Of a DNA stretch of 64,000 bases, positions 8,393 to 18,839 are shown piece by piece. Source of the stretch: Tenacibaculum holothuriorum. GTDB taxonomy: Bacteria; Bacteroidota; Bacteroidia; Flavobacteriales; Flavobacteriaceae. The notes under the pieces are model-generated. The model was not told the origin of the DNA, made no database searches, and saw nothing but the letters and a program-made list of their open reading frames with translations. Position 1 is the first letter of the stretch. Each line of letters opens with the position of its first letter. The translations under genes were made by a program, and so were the position numbers. The stretch is taken from NCBI RefSeq assembly GCF_002120225.1, contig NZ_LAPZ01000013.1, positions 47,993 through 111,992 on the forward strand, written 5' to 3'.

Positions 8393-11300
8393 TTAGTTTT
8401 GAGAGTTGTTAATCGATTCGTTGGTTTTAGCTTCTTTATTCTTTATAGTTCGAAGTTCATTTTTAGCTTCTTCAATAATGTCTTTAAACTGAGTAAAGTT
8501 TTTAATGATATTTTCTAAAATATAAGTGGCTTGGTATGCGTCTTTTAAAGCATAAAAGTTCTTCGCCATTATTATATAACTCTTAACTCCCCAATATTTA
8601 TAGTTTGAATAATTGGCAATAAGGTTTTGAATTGTTTTGTTTGAATCTTCGTAAAGCTCGTTTTCGTGAGCAAACATAGCATTGTAGTACAAGCTTTCGG
8701 CTTTTACTTCACCTGTAGCTTTTTTACTAATTTCCATATAGTAATCTTCTGCAGTAGTAAAGTCTTTTGTTTTAATTGCAGATCGAGCTAAAATAACTCT
8801 AGCGTCCTCTGCAATGGTATTGTCTACTTTTGCATTTGCTAATACTTTTTCGGCATATTCTACAGCTTTAGTGTATGCTTCTTTATCATAATATCCTTTC
8901 ATTAAATTACTTTGAGCAAAAATGATGTTTTGAGGATAATTTGCTTCCGTTTCTAATTGCTCAAGAATTGCAATACCATTTGTCCAATCTTCTTTTTCGA
9001 GATATAATTTGGCAAGTTTAGAAAGCGATTCTTCACTAAACTCATTTTTTTCTTGACTTACAACAAATTTATAATGAGGAATAGCCTCTGCATATTGTTT
9101 GTTGTTGTAATACGATTGCGCTAAATAGAAATTAGCTTTTAAAGCGTTTAATCCGTTTGGAAAAGCTTTTAGATATTTATTGAAACCAGTAATGGCTTTT
9201 TGGGTGTTGTTTTCTAAGAACTGATTTTCGGCAGACTCATACGTTGCATTGTCTAATTCGGCATCAGAAACATTTACAAACTTTACTCCTTTTACCCAGG
9301 TGGCATATTCATCTACACGACCTAAATCGATATACACGTTTTTAACATTGGTAACCGCCTGTTTAGCTTCGTTGGAGTTAGGAAATTTACTAACCACTTC
9401 TTTGTATTTTGATAAAGCTTTTTCACTATTATCATTATTATAATACAATAACCCTTGGCGTAATAATACATTCGGAATATAACTACTCTTTTTATGAGTC
9501 GTTAGAAGTTTATTATATGTGCTTTGGGCTTTTTGTGAGTTTCCTTTTGCAGTATATGTTGTTGCTAATTGAAAAAGTGCATCGTCGTTTAATTGAGAGG
9601 TTTCGAAGTTGTTAATTAACTCGTTTAATTGTTTGATTTTTTCATCATTGTTACCTGCTAATCCATAACTCATTGCAGTTTGATAAGTGGCATAATCAGA
9701 GCCAACACCACCTTCTTGAATTACTTTATCAAAGGCTTTTATGGCTTTGTCGTATTGTTTTGTTGCATAGTATGAATCTCCTAACCTGTTGGCAGCATCA
9801 TCGTTTAAGTCAACATTATCAATCTTACTGTCTAAGAATTTTTGAAAGTGATTAGCAGCTAGATCGTATTTTTTCTGTTTAAAATAGCTGTAGGCAATTT
9901 GATAATCTAATGTTTTTGCTTCAGGAAAATCTTTGTTCGTAATTAATAAGAAAGAAGACAAAGCATCGTCATATTTTCCTAATAAATAGTTGGTTTCCGC
10001 TAACCAAAAAGTAGCTTTATTGCTCACTTTTTCATCGTTAGCTTTAGTTGCAGTGAAAAAATAAGGTACAGCTTCTTCAAGTTTTTGCTCGTTAAATAAT
10101 TGAATTCCTCTATACAAAGAAACTTCATTATTTATATCTTCATTTTCTGGAGTTTTGTTAGCATTTAAATACTCTAAAGCTCCTTGATAATCTCCTTGGT
10201 GTAAGTAAGAAGTAATTAATAAATCGCTAACTTCTTTTTTGTTCGGTGACGTAGGATATTTTTGTAAAAAAGCTTGTAAAACTTCAGGAACACTTTTATA
10301 CGGGTTCCCTTCTTCATAACTTAATTTAGCATAATGTAATGCTGCGTTTTCTGAGATTTTAGCATCAAAATCCATTTCACTTGCATTTTTAAAAGCGTTT
10401 AAGGCTTCTAATTTTTTATCAAGTTTTAAATAACATTCTCCTAAATGATAGTATGCGTTTTGAGCGACTTTATTTGTTGAACCAATAATTTTATTGAAGT
10501 AATTTACAGCATTTTCGTAATCATTTTGCTTATAGTACGCATATCCTAAGTAGTAATAATCGGTATTCGTCCATCTCCCTCGTTTACCTTTATATGCTTT
10601 TAAATACGGAATTGCTTCTTTATATTTTTTAAGATTGAAATAACTTTCACCAATGATTTTTGATATTTCAGATCTTTCTTTTTTGTCTTTGGTAGTCGCT
10701 AATAATTTTTCTCCAATTTGAACCGATTTATCAAATCTTCCAGCTTTAAAACTAATGTCTAAAATGTAATAATTTGCTTTTGCTTGATAAGTTGCATCAT
10801 CTGCTAACTGACTCAAATTATCTTCAGCCTCACCAAAGTTTTCTTGTTTGTAAGCAACATATCCGTAGTAGTAACGAGCATCGTTACCATAGACAGGATT
10901 TCCTAATAATGTTTGAAATTTTGCTTTAGCATCTTTTAAATAATTTGAAGCCAATAAAGCATATCCCATTTTATAATTTAACTCATTCTTTTCGTCTTGG
11001 GTTAATAGTTTGTCATTTACTTTTTTGTACCAACGTAAAGAATGTGCCGCTTTTCTGTTTGCAAAATAATGATTACCAACTTTTAAAAATATGCGATCTT
11101 TTTTATTGTTGTACGGATAGTTCTTAGCAAAATCTAACACCTTATTATTTGCATTTTCTTGATTCAGTTTAATCGCACAAATAGCATCGTAATAATCTGC
11201 ATCAACTTTAACATTTTTATACTGTTTATTTTCTTTAGAAACTTTAGCAAAAAGTTGTTGGGCAGCAGCGTAGGCTTTGTTGTTGTATAAGCGTTTTGCG

Positions 11301-11410
11301 TTTTCAAAATCAGCAATTGTAGTTGTGTTTATAACAGATTGTTGTGCTGATAAAGAAAGGGTTAAAGAGAAAAATAAAAAGAAAATTAGGTGCTGTTTTA
11401 GCTGAATCAT
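8393..11410 (-). CDS. Large secreted tetratricopeptide-repeat protein
   Basis: 1005 residues from the ATG at 11410 (an ATG two codons earlier, 11416, is equally open; the chosen start puts MIQLKQH directly before the hydrophobic core). A signal peptide ends LSLSAQQ. The rest is a long run of TPR-type helical hairpins, with repeated A-x-x-Y/F-(Y) patterns such as ALYYAKLSYEEG-like and YYYLGYAYYKQNDYENAV; I estimate more than fifteen repeats. It probably forms a periplasmic scaffold. Immediate downstream genes encode the plug-less barrel and the membrane LuxR regulator, so a complex with the barrel is a reasonable inference. Confidence 0.88.
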   Translation of the reverse strand: MIQLKQHLIFFLFFSLTLSLSAQQSVINTTTIADFENAKRLYNNKAYAAAQQLFAKVSKENKQYKNVKVDADYYDAICAIKLNQENANNKVLDFAKNYPYNNKKDRIFLKVGNHYFANRKAAHSLRWYKKVNDKLLTQDEKNELNYKMGYALLASNYLKDAKAKFQTLLGNPVYGNDARYYYGYVAYKQENFGEAEDNLSQLADDATYQAKANYYILDISFKAGRFDKSVQIGEKLLATTKDKKERSEISKIIGESYFNLKKYKEAIPYLKAYKGKRGRWTNTDYYYLGYAYYKQNDYENAVNYFNKIIGSTNKVAQNAYYHLGECYLKLDKKLEALNAFKNASEMDFDAKISENAALHYAKLSYEEGNPYKSVPEVLQAFLQKYPTSPNKKEVSDLLITSYLHQGDYQGALEYLNANKTPENEDINNEVSLYRGIQLFNEQKLEEAVPYFFTATKANDEKVSNKATFWLAETNYLLGKYDDALSSFLLITNKDFPEAKTLDYQIAYSYFKQKKYDLAANHFQKFLDSKIDNVDLNDDAANRLGDSYYATKQYDKAIKAFDKVIQEGGVGSDYATYQTAMSYGLAGNNDEKIKQLNELINNFETSQLNDDALFQLATTYTAKGNSQKAQSTYNKLLTTHKKSSYIPNVLLRQGLLYYNNDNSEKALSKYKEVVSKFPNSNEAKQAVTNVKNVYIDLGRVDEYATWVKGVKFVNVSDAELDNATYESAENQFLENNTQKAITGFNKYLKAFPNGLNALKANFYLAQSYYNNKQYAEAIPHYKFVVSQEKNEFSEESLSKLAKLYLEKEDWTNGIAILEQLETEANYPQNIIFAQSNLMKGYYDKEAYTKAVEYAEKVLANAKVDNTIAEDARVILARSAIKTKDFTTAEDYYMEISKKATGEVKAESLYYNAMFAHENELYEDSNKTIQNLIANYSNYKYWGVKSYIIMAKNFYALKDAYQATYILENIIKNFTQFKDIIEEAKNELRTIKNKEAKTNESINNSQN

Positions 11411-11492
11411 ATGCATGTTTTTTATTTAGCTACAAACTATAACGTTTATTTTTTTAAATTGTTGGGGACTTTAATGCCAAAAGTAAGAAATG

Positions 11493-11524
11493 TTGTATAA
11501 ATTCGTAATAAAATTTTAGCTTTG
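11493..11524 (+). promoter_or_regulatory. Candidate Bacteroidota promoter of ftsE
   Basis: TTG at 11493-11495, 21 bp, then TAGCTTTG (11517-11524), a full match to the TAnnTTTG -7 element. Transcription would begin near 11530, giving a leader of about 12 bases before the ftsE ATG at 11542. Confidence 0.6.
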
Positions 11525-11541
11525 TAAAAACTATTTTATTT

Positions 11542-12225
11542 ATGAGTCAATCTGTTTTACACCTTGAAAATGCTGATATTTATCAAAGAGATACTTTGGT
11601 TTTAAAAAAGGTTAACTTCACTTTAGAAAAAGGAGACTTTTATTACCTAATTGGTAAAACAGGTAGTGGAAAAAGTAGTTTGTTAAAAACATTGTACGGA
11701 GATTTGCGTTTGCAACGTGGTTTAGGTTCTATAGTTGGATTCGATTTAAAGAAGATGAAAGAGAAAGAAATTCCGTATTTAAGAAGAAAATTGGGAATTG
11801 TTTTTCAAGATTTTAAATTGCTTAACGATAGAAATGTCTTCGAAAACTTAGAGTTTGTTTTAAAAGCAACAGGTTGGAAGAATAAAAACGACATGAAAAA
11901 TAAAATTCATGAAGTTTTAGATAAAGTGGGGATGAAGGAAAAGTACTACAAGAAAACCTTTGAACTTTCAGGAGGAGAACAGCAACGTGTAGCTATAGCT
12001 AGAGCTTTATTGAACGATCCTGAATTAATTCTTGCTGATGAGCCTACAGGGAATTTAGATCCGAAAACGTCATTAGAGGTAATGGAATTATTGAATGAAA
12101 TTCACCAAAGCGGAAAAACAATTTTAATGGCAACTCACGATTATCAGTTAATTGTTAAGTTCAAACAAAAAACCATTAAATGTGAAGGAGGAGAGTTGTT
12201 TGAAGTTGTACAACAAGCCGTGTAA
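11542..12225 (+). CDS. ftsE: Cell division ATP-binding protein FtsE
   Basis: 227 residues, the usual FtsE size. Walker [10 protein letters not shown] at 38-46, Q-loop at VFQDFKLL, signature [15 protein letters not shown] from 142, Walker B LILADEP at 162-168, switch His at 199. The ATPase works with the membrane protein FtsX to control cell-wall hydrolases at the division site. No ftsX is adjacent: the next gene, overlapping by one base (TAATG), is a glycosyltransferase. That separation is common in this phylum. A LolD-type exporter ATPase is the main alternative, but the compact ATPase with short [11 protein letters not shown] insertion fits FtsE. Confidence 0.85.
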   Translation: MSQSVLHLENADIYQRDTLVLKKVNFTLEKGDFYYLIGKTGSGKSSLLKTLYGDLRLQRGLGSIVGFDLKKMKEKEIPYLRRKLGIVFQDFKLLNDRNVFENLEFVLKATGWKNKNDMKNKIHEVLDKVGMKEKYYKKTFELSGGEQQRVAIARALLNDPELILADEPTGNLDPKTSLEVMELLNEIHQSGKTILMATHDYQLIVKFKQKTIKCEGGELFEVVQQAV

Positions 12226-13100
12226 TGATTTCTGTTTTAATTCCAACATATAATTGGAATGCCTATTCGCTTGTTGCTGAGTTACAATCTCAATTTAATA
12301 GTACAAACATTCCATTTGAAATTTTAGTTGTTGATGATGCTTCTCAATCGGAATTGAATTCTGAAAACGAGAAAATTAATACCTTAGGAAACTGTTCTTT
12401 TGTTGAATTAGAAGAAAATATTGGTAGAAGTGCTATCAGAAATTTATTAGCTTCGAAAGCAAAATATAAATACTTACTTTTTTTAGATGCTGATGTAATT
12501 CCTACTCATAAAAACTTTGTTGATGATTATGCAAAAAGAATTTCTGATTCTAACAAAGTAATAGTTGGAGGAATTGCTTATAAAAATGAAACTTCTACTA
12601 AATTACTTCGTTGGAAATATGGAAAGAAATATGAGCAAGTAAGTTTAGAGATACGAGAAAAGAATCCGTCTAAGTATTTTTTTACAGCGAATTTTTTAAT
12701 TGAAAAGAAATTGTTTTCTTCTATTCAGTTTGATGAAAATTTTACAAAATACGGATATGAAGATGTAGTTTTTGGAAGAGAATTAGAGCATAAAGGAATA
12801 GAAATTCATCAGATACAAAACGAAGTATTTCATTTAGGAATTGACACCAACCAATCTTTTGTAAATAAAACAAAGCAAGCCATTGTTAATTTGGTTTCGT
12901 TGGAAAATAAAGATAAAAACCTAACAGGAAATATTGGTTTATTAAAAATGTATAAGCGATTAAAGAAGTTTGGTTTGAGAAGTTTTTTATCGTTGTTTAC
13001 AAAACAGTTTGAGAAGTTTGCAACTCAACATTCGTCGTTGTTTTTCTTTAACTTGTTTCGATTAGGATATTTACACAAGGTTTTTAAAAATATCAATTAA
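12225..13100 (+). CDS. Family 2 glycosyltransferase
   Basis: 291 residues. GT-A fold features: IPTYNW at 6-11, VDDAS at 36-40, and the metal-binding DxD at 88-90 in FLDADVIPTH. The C-terminal third contains KYGYEDVVFGRELEHKG, an ED motif typical of the catalytic base region. It has no membrane helices, so it is cytosolic. Translation is probably coupled to ftsE (TAATG overlap). Its 3' end overlaps the end of the convergent glycosyltransferase gene by 30 bp. The sugar and acceptor cannot be told. Confidence 0.85.
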   Translation: MISVLIPTYNWNAYSLVAELQSQFNSTNIPFEILVVDDASQSELNSENEKINTLGNCSFVELEENIGRSAIRNLLASKAKYKYLLFLDADVIPTHKNFVDDYAKRISDSNKVIVGGIAYKNETSTKLLRWKYGKKYEQVSLEIREKNPSKYFFTANFLIEKKLFSSIQFDENFTKYGYEDVVFGRELEHKGIEIHQIQNEVFHLGIDTNQSFVNKTKQAIVNLVSLENKDKNLTGNIGLLKMYKRLKKFGLRSFLSLFTKQFEKFATQHSSLFFFNLFRLGYLHKVFKNIN

Positions 13101-14159
13101 AACCTTTTCTTCATTTTTCCAAATCAATTCTGATTTAGCTTTTTCTAAGTTTTTAGAATAATCTGTATTGGCTACTTTTTCTATTAATGAAGATAGCTTT
13201 TCTGGAGTTCTTTCTGTTAAAATCTCTCCAACATTATATTTAGTAACAATTTGCTTCATCTCAGGCAAGTTCGAAGTAATTACAGGCACTTCTGCTTGAA
13301 TATAATCAAAGAGTTTGTTAGGTAAAGCGTATCTATAGTTAAGACCTAAATCTTCTTCCAAGCTTAAACCTACGGTTGCGTTTGGTGTTATTTTTTGCAA
13401 TTCGTTAGGAGTAATTTTACCTAAAAACACCACTTTGTTTTGTAGGTTTTCAATCATCGTTTTTTCTTGTAAAGTTTTGATGATATCTCCGCTTCCAACG
13501 ATTAATAAAATATAATCGTCTAAAAGTTTAACTGTCTCCATCATTAATTCAATACCACGACCAATGTTTACCGCACCTTGATATAGAATTATTTTCTTTC
13601 CTTTTGTAATTGATGTAATATCAGATTTTACAATTCCCCTTTTTTGATGAGGTACATTTCGTAGTACTCTAAAGTTTGTGTGGTACAATGAGTCATAATG
13701 TTTTGCAATACTATTACAAACAGTGTACGTGTTTTTTAATTTTGGAATTATATAATTTTCTAAAGACTTCCAAACTCTTTTTTTGAAAGGTTTGTTTACT
13801 AATTCTGGTATTTCAGAAAATAGTTCATGACTATCAAAAACAAGAGGAGTTTTTTGGAGTTTACTGATTAAGTAGTTGGGTAATAAAGTGTCTAAATCAT
13901 TAGCTAATACAATGTCTTTTTTTGAGAAAAGTAAAAAGAAGAATAGCCTAATGTTATATTCCACATAAAATAAAATTCCTTTGTTGAAAAAAAGTCGAAA
14001 TCTTTTTGTTTCATATTCTCTTTGAATAGGGGGGCTATTTTTTAATAAACGACCAACTAAAAGAATAGTATAGTTTTGTTGTAAAAGTGTATTACAAACT
14101 TTTTCTACTCGTTGGTCGTTTGTTAAATCATTAGTTACAGAAAGAATTATTCTCTTCAA
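13071..14159 (-). CDS. Glycosyltransferase, GT-B fold (family 1/4 type)
   Basis: 362 residues. The C-terminal half has the GT-B nucleotide-sugar region: ILYQGAVNIGRGIELM, LLIVGSGD, VVFLGKITPNEL, and RYALPNKLFDYIQAEVPVITSN, where the usual EAxACGxPV motif is replaced by LFDYIQAEVPV. The N-terminal half begins RIILSVTNDLTNDQRVEKVC, a start seen in many capsule or LPS enzymes of Bacteroidota. The 3' ends of this gene and the convergent GT2 gene share 30 bp, which implies mutual constraint. Likely a cell-surface glycan enzyme; specificity unknown. Confidence 0.82.
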   Translation of the reverse strand: MKRIILSVTNDLTNDQRVEKVCNTLLQQNYTILLVGRLLKNSPPIQREYETKRFRLFFNKGILFYVEYNIRLFFFLLFSKKDIVLANDLDTLLPNYLISKLQKTPLVFDSHELFSEIPELVNKPFKKRVWKSLENYIIPKLKNTYTVCNSIAKHYDSLYHTNFRVLRNVPHQKRGIVKSDITSITKGKKIILYQGAVNIGRGIELMMETVKLLDDYILLIVGSGDIIKTLQEKTMIENLQNKVVFLGKITPNELQKITPNATVGLSLEEDLGLNYRYALPNKLFDYIQAEVPVITSNLPEMKQIVTKYNVGEILTERTPEKLSSLIEKVANTDYSKNLEKAKSELIWKNEEKVLIDIFKNLV

Positions 14160-14195
14160 AAAAACAAGGATTTAAAACGAAGATAAAAAAGAAAA

Positions 14196-14217
14196 CCCAC
14201 TTCAAAGATGAAGTGGG
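14196..14217 (-). terminator. Intrinsic terminator, minus strand, with no obvious gene in front
   Basis: CCCACTTC (14196-14203) pairs with GAAGTGGG (14210-14217), loop of 6. Read on the minus strand it is followed by TTTTCTTTTTT. The mdh terminator lies about 115 bp upstream on the same strand, so this one would end a separate short transcript or act as a back-up. Confidence 0.6.
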
Positions 14218-14331
14218 AAAATTGCTATGAAAAACTATGAAAAAGAAACTCTACTATGTTTCTTCATATATATAGACGTATGATTTCTCGAAATCTTACA
14301 TTCTATAAACTATTTAACACTATTTTACATA

Positions 14332-14366
14332 AAAAAGGCTGAAAAACTAAGTTTTTCAGCCTTTTT
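14332..14366 (-). terminator. Terminator of mdh
   Basis: Long near-perfect hairpin, AAAAAGGCTGAAAAACT pairing with AGTTTTTCAGCCTTTTT, 22 bp beyond the mdh stop codon. The symmetric A/T runs make it active in both directions. Confidence 0.85.
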
Positions 14367-14388
14367 GTGAATTATTTGTTAAGGAAAC

Positions 14389-15315
14389 TTAGAAAGATAA
14401 CGATTCGTTATTTTTCTTAACAGCTTCAGCAGATGAAGTTAATTGAGTTTTTTCATCTTCGCTTAAGTTAATTTCAACAATCTTTTCGATACCATTTTTA
14501 CCTAATACTACTGGTACACCGATACATAAATCGTTTAATCCGTATTCTCCTTCTAATAAAGCAGAACATGGGTAAATTTTCTTTTGGTCACAAGCAATAG
14601 CTTGGACTAATCCTGAAACAGCAGCACCTGGAGCATACCAAGCAGAAGTTCCTAATAAACCAGTTAAAGTAGCTCCACCAACTTTAGTATCTTGCTTCAC
14701 TTGTTCTAATCTTTCTTCTGATAAGAATTCAGAAACTGGTACAGAGTTACGAGTAGCTAAACGAGTTAAAGGAACCATTCCTTTATCAGAGTGTCCACCG
14801 ATAACCATTCCGTCTACATCAGAAATTGGAGCTTCTAAAGCTTCTGCTAATCTGTATTTGAAACGAGCGGAATCTAAAGCTCCACCCATACCAATAATTC
14901 TATTCTTAGGTAAACCAGTTGCTTTGTGAACTAAGTATGTCATAGTATCCATTGGGTTAGATACCACGATGATAATTGTGTTTGGAGAATGCTCAATTAA
15001 GCTAGCAGAAACAGACTTTACGATTCCTGCATTAATGCCTAATAATTCGTCACGAGACATACCAGGTTTACGAGCAATACCAGAAGTAATAACACAAATA
15101 TCAGATCCTGCAGTTTTGCTATAATCTCCAGTAGTTCCTACGATTTTAGTATCAAATCCGTTTAAAGAAGCGGTTTGCATTAAATCCATTGCTTTACCTT
15201 CTGCAAAACCTTCTTTAATGTCTACTAATACTACTTCAGAAGCGAAGTTTTTAATAGCAATGTACTCTGCACAACTTGCACCTACAGCACCTGCTCCTAC
15301 AACTGTTACTTTCAT
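14389..15315 (-). CDS. mdh: Malate dehydrogenase
   Basis: 308 residues, of the lactate-dehydrogenase-like MDH class. It interconverts malate and oxaloacetate with NAD in the TCA cycle, in the cytosol. Visible are the nucleotide fold GAGAVGAS (7-14), Asp32 that selects NAD over NADP, substrate arginines Arg82, Arg88 (ARKPGMSRDE) and Arg151, Asn120 and catalytic His175 in IGGHSDKGMVP. Arg82 in this position marks malate rather than lactate specificity. The gene is apparently monocistronic, with its own terminator and a -7-like TATTTTTG element upstream (15363-15356). Confidence 0.96.
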   Translation of the reverse strand: MKVTVVGAGAVGASCAEYIAIKNFASEVVLVDIKEGFAEGKAMDLMQTASLNGFDTKIVGTTGDYSKTAGSDICVITSGIARKPGMSRDELLGINAGIVKSVSASLIEHSPNTIIIVVSNPMDTMTYLVHKATGLPKNRIIGMGGALDSARFKYRLAEALEAPISDVDGMVIGGHSDKGMVPLTRLATRNSVPVSEFLSEERLEQVKQDTKVGGATLTGLLGTSAWYAPGAAVSGLVQAIACDQKKIYPCSALLEGEYGLNDLCIGVPVVLGKNGIEKIVEINLSEDEKTQLTSSAEAVKKNNESLSF

Positions 15316-15355
15316 TTTATTATATTTTAATTGTGATGATTAATTTTAAGATGCA

Positions 15356-15363
15356 CAAAAATA
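15356..15363 (-). promoter_or_regulatory. Candidate -7 element for mdh
   Basis: Minus-strand TATTTTTG matches TAnnTTTG and lies about 40 bp before the mdh start. A TTG that could be the -33 element is about 24 bp further upstream, slightly long, so confidence is limited. Confidence 0.4.
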
Positions 15364-15390
15364 GCGATTTGCCTAAGGATAAAAAAACAA

Positions 15391-15415
15391 AAGCACGCTG
15401 AATTTCAACGTGCTT
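15391..15415 (-). terminator. Terminator of the DUF6588 gene
   Basis: AAGCACG (15391-15397) pairs with CGTGCTT (15409-15415), with a short inner stem TGAA/TTCA. On the minus strand it is followed by TTTGTTTTTTT. It lies 27 bp beyond the stop codon. Confidence 0.7.
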
Positions 15416-15441
15416 ATTATTTGTTATTTATAAAATATGTT

Positions 15442-16503
15442 TTATCTAAAACTAAAAGCGATACCAGCATTTACAGTGTTATATTCTTGTAAAGAATAAT
15501 CAGCAAAAATTTTAAAGAAGCCTAAGCTTAATCTTGTTCCTATTGTAGCTTTAAGCCCACTAGAGTTAAAACTCAAACTTGGGGGGGATAAGTTTTCAGT
15601 TACTGGAATAGATGTTCCCCCGCCAGCTGGAGTGTATTGATAAGTACCTGTGTAATTACCAGTCATCTTTAAATCTGCACTACCAGTATTAAAACCTACA
15701 CCACCATAAAAGTTAATAATTGGAAAGTTTAAAGAGGCAATTGCTTGAATTGTAAAAGCGGATAAACCAAATTCTGCAGCTCCATCTTGAACTTGTAAAG
15801 CTCCAGAAGTAGTAGATCCTAAACCATAGCTTAAATCTAGAGAAGTGTAAGCAGCTAATAATGATACATGTAATGGAGTTTTATCCAAAGGTCCGAACCA
15901 GCTTGTAATTTCTTTCTTTAAACCAATACCATACATGCTAATTTTACCACCATCATCTCCAATTTTTGTTTCAGGAAAAAAACGTCCCATTACTTCCATT
16001 TTAAACGGGAGTCCTAAAGTTAATTGTACTGCTGGAGCAGGTACGGCTTTAATAGGTAAATCATCAGTAATACCACCTGGTAATTCAAAATTAGCAGTAA
16101 CAGTTTGTGTTCCTGCACCAGGAACATTTAATTGCCTTGTAACAGTAAAAGTTGTAGGTGTGTCTGGGCCTGCAAAAGTAGAGGCAATGGTGGAGTTTGA
16201 AGTAATTGAAGAGTTAGGCCCTAAAGTCTCTTGAATGTTAAATGTTTCTTTTGATGAAGGAATAAAAGCCCCATTTAAAGCAATAGATAAATCGAATCCA
16301 AATTTTTTGTGAACTTTAGCTGTATGATACCAACCGTTATTCATACTATTAATCAATCCTTCTATACCTGGATTAAAATAACCTTGAACTAATTTTCCTG
16401 CATCTTGGGTTGTACCTAATAAAGCTTGTTCAAAACCATCTTGTGCTTTCATACTAGTTGAAAAAGCAAAAAAAGTAGCAGCTAGTAGTGTAATTTTTTT
16501 CAT
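15442..16503 (-). CDS. DUF6588 family secreted protein
   Basis: 353 residues with a signal peptide ending STSMKAQ (about 21). The mature start GFEQALLGTTQDAGKLVQGY and the central beta-strand-rich body, with a closing GIAFSFR, agree with the DUF6588 family of Bacteroidota, which look like small outer-membrane barrel proteins. The C-terminal aromatic residue fits outer-membrane insertion. A Gly/Thr/Pro-rich stretch (about 255-290) may be an exposed loop. No function is known. It stands alone between the terminators of gyrB and itself. Confidence 0.75.
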   Translation of the reverse strand: MKKITLLAATFFAFSTSMKAQDGFEQALLGTTQDAGKLVQGYFNPGIEGLINSMNNGWYHTAKVHKKFGFDLSIALNGAFIPSSKETFNIQETLGPNSSITSNSTIASTFAGPDTPTTFTVTRQLNVPGAGTQTVTANFELPGGITDDLPIKAVPAPAVQLTLGLPFKMEVMGRFFPETKIGDDGGKISMYGIGLKKEITSWFGPLDKTPLHVSLLAAYTSLDLSYGLGSTTSGALQVQDGAAEFGLSAFTIQAIASLNFPIINFYGGVGFNTGSADLKMTGNYTGTYQYTPAGGGTSIPVTENLSPPSLSFNSSGLKATIGTRLSLGFFKIFADYSLQEYNTVNAGIAFSFR

Positions 16504-16580
16504 AATTTAATAGTAAGTTTTCTTTAAGTAAAGATATGTAAATGAAAGTAATATAATGTGCTTTTAGGGTGTAAAAACTA

Positions 16581-16610
16581 AAAAATCACTACTTTTAGGT
16601 AGTGATTTTT
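16581..16610 (-). terminator. Terminator of gyrB
   Basis: AAAAATCACTAC pairs with GTAGTGATTTTT around a 6-base loop, 19 bp after the gyrB stop codon, with a T-run on the minus strand. Confidence 0.85.
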
Positions 16611-16628
16611 TATGAAGTAAAAATTAAG

Positions 16629-18581
<1,953 letters not shown>

Positions 18582-18602
18582 TTAAAATCATTTCATAAAA
18601 AA

Positions 18603-18618
18603 ATCGCTCGAAAGCGAC
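18603..18618 (-). terminator. Terminator-like hairpin in front of gyrB
   Basis: TCGCT/AGCGA stem with CGAA loop (UUCG on the minus strand), then seven T residues on the minus strand. It ends the upstream AraC-type gene (222 bp away) or acts within the gyrB leader, since a TAAATTTG element lies further upstream at 18639-18632. Confidence 0.6.
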
Positions 18619-18631
18619 TTTTGTTGTCTTA

Positions 18632-18639
18632 CAAATTTA
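18632..18639 (-). promoter_or_regulatory. Candidate -7 element for gyrB
   Basis: Minus-strand TAAATTTG is an exact TAnnTTTG match, 66 bp before the gyrB ATG. No TTG is found at the right distance upstream, so it is provisional. Confidence 0.4.
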
Positions 18640-18839
18640 CGATTTTTTAACCTTAAAATAAAGTTTTTAAGCAAAGTAATTATAAAATTATCAACAATTA
18701 TTGATTTTGTAAAAATGTCTTAAATCGCTTAAAAACGTGTTTAAATGAGAAAGTGTTTTCTATTTTAATGATTGATAAGTAAAGAGTGAGGTAAAGTAGC
18801 TTAAAAAGGATTTATTCAACTTGAAAAATAATATGGTAT

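Noticed and set aside
13071..13100. Possible frameshift where the two glycosyltransferase genes overlap
   Set aside because: Both proteins end naturally and the overlap is a plain convergent 30-bp tail, so no sequence error is needed.
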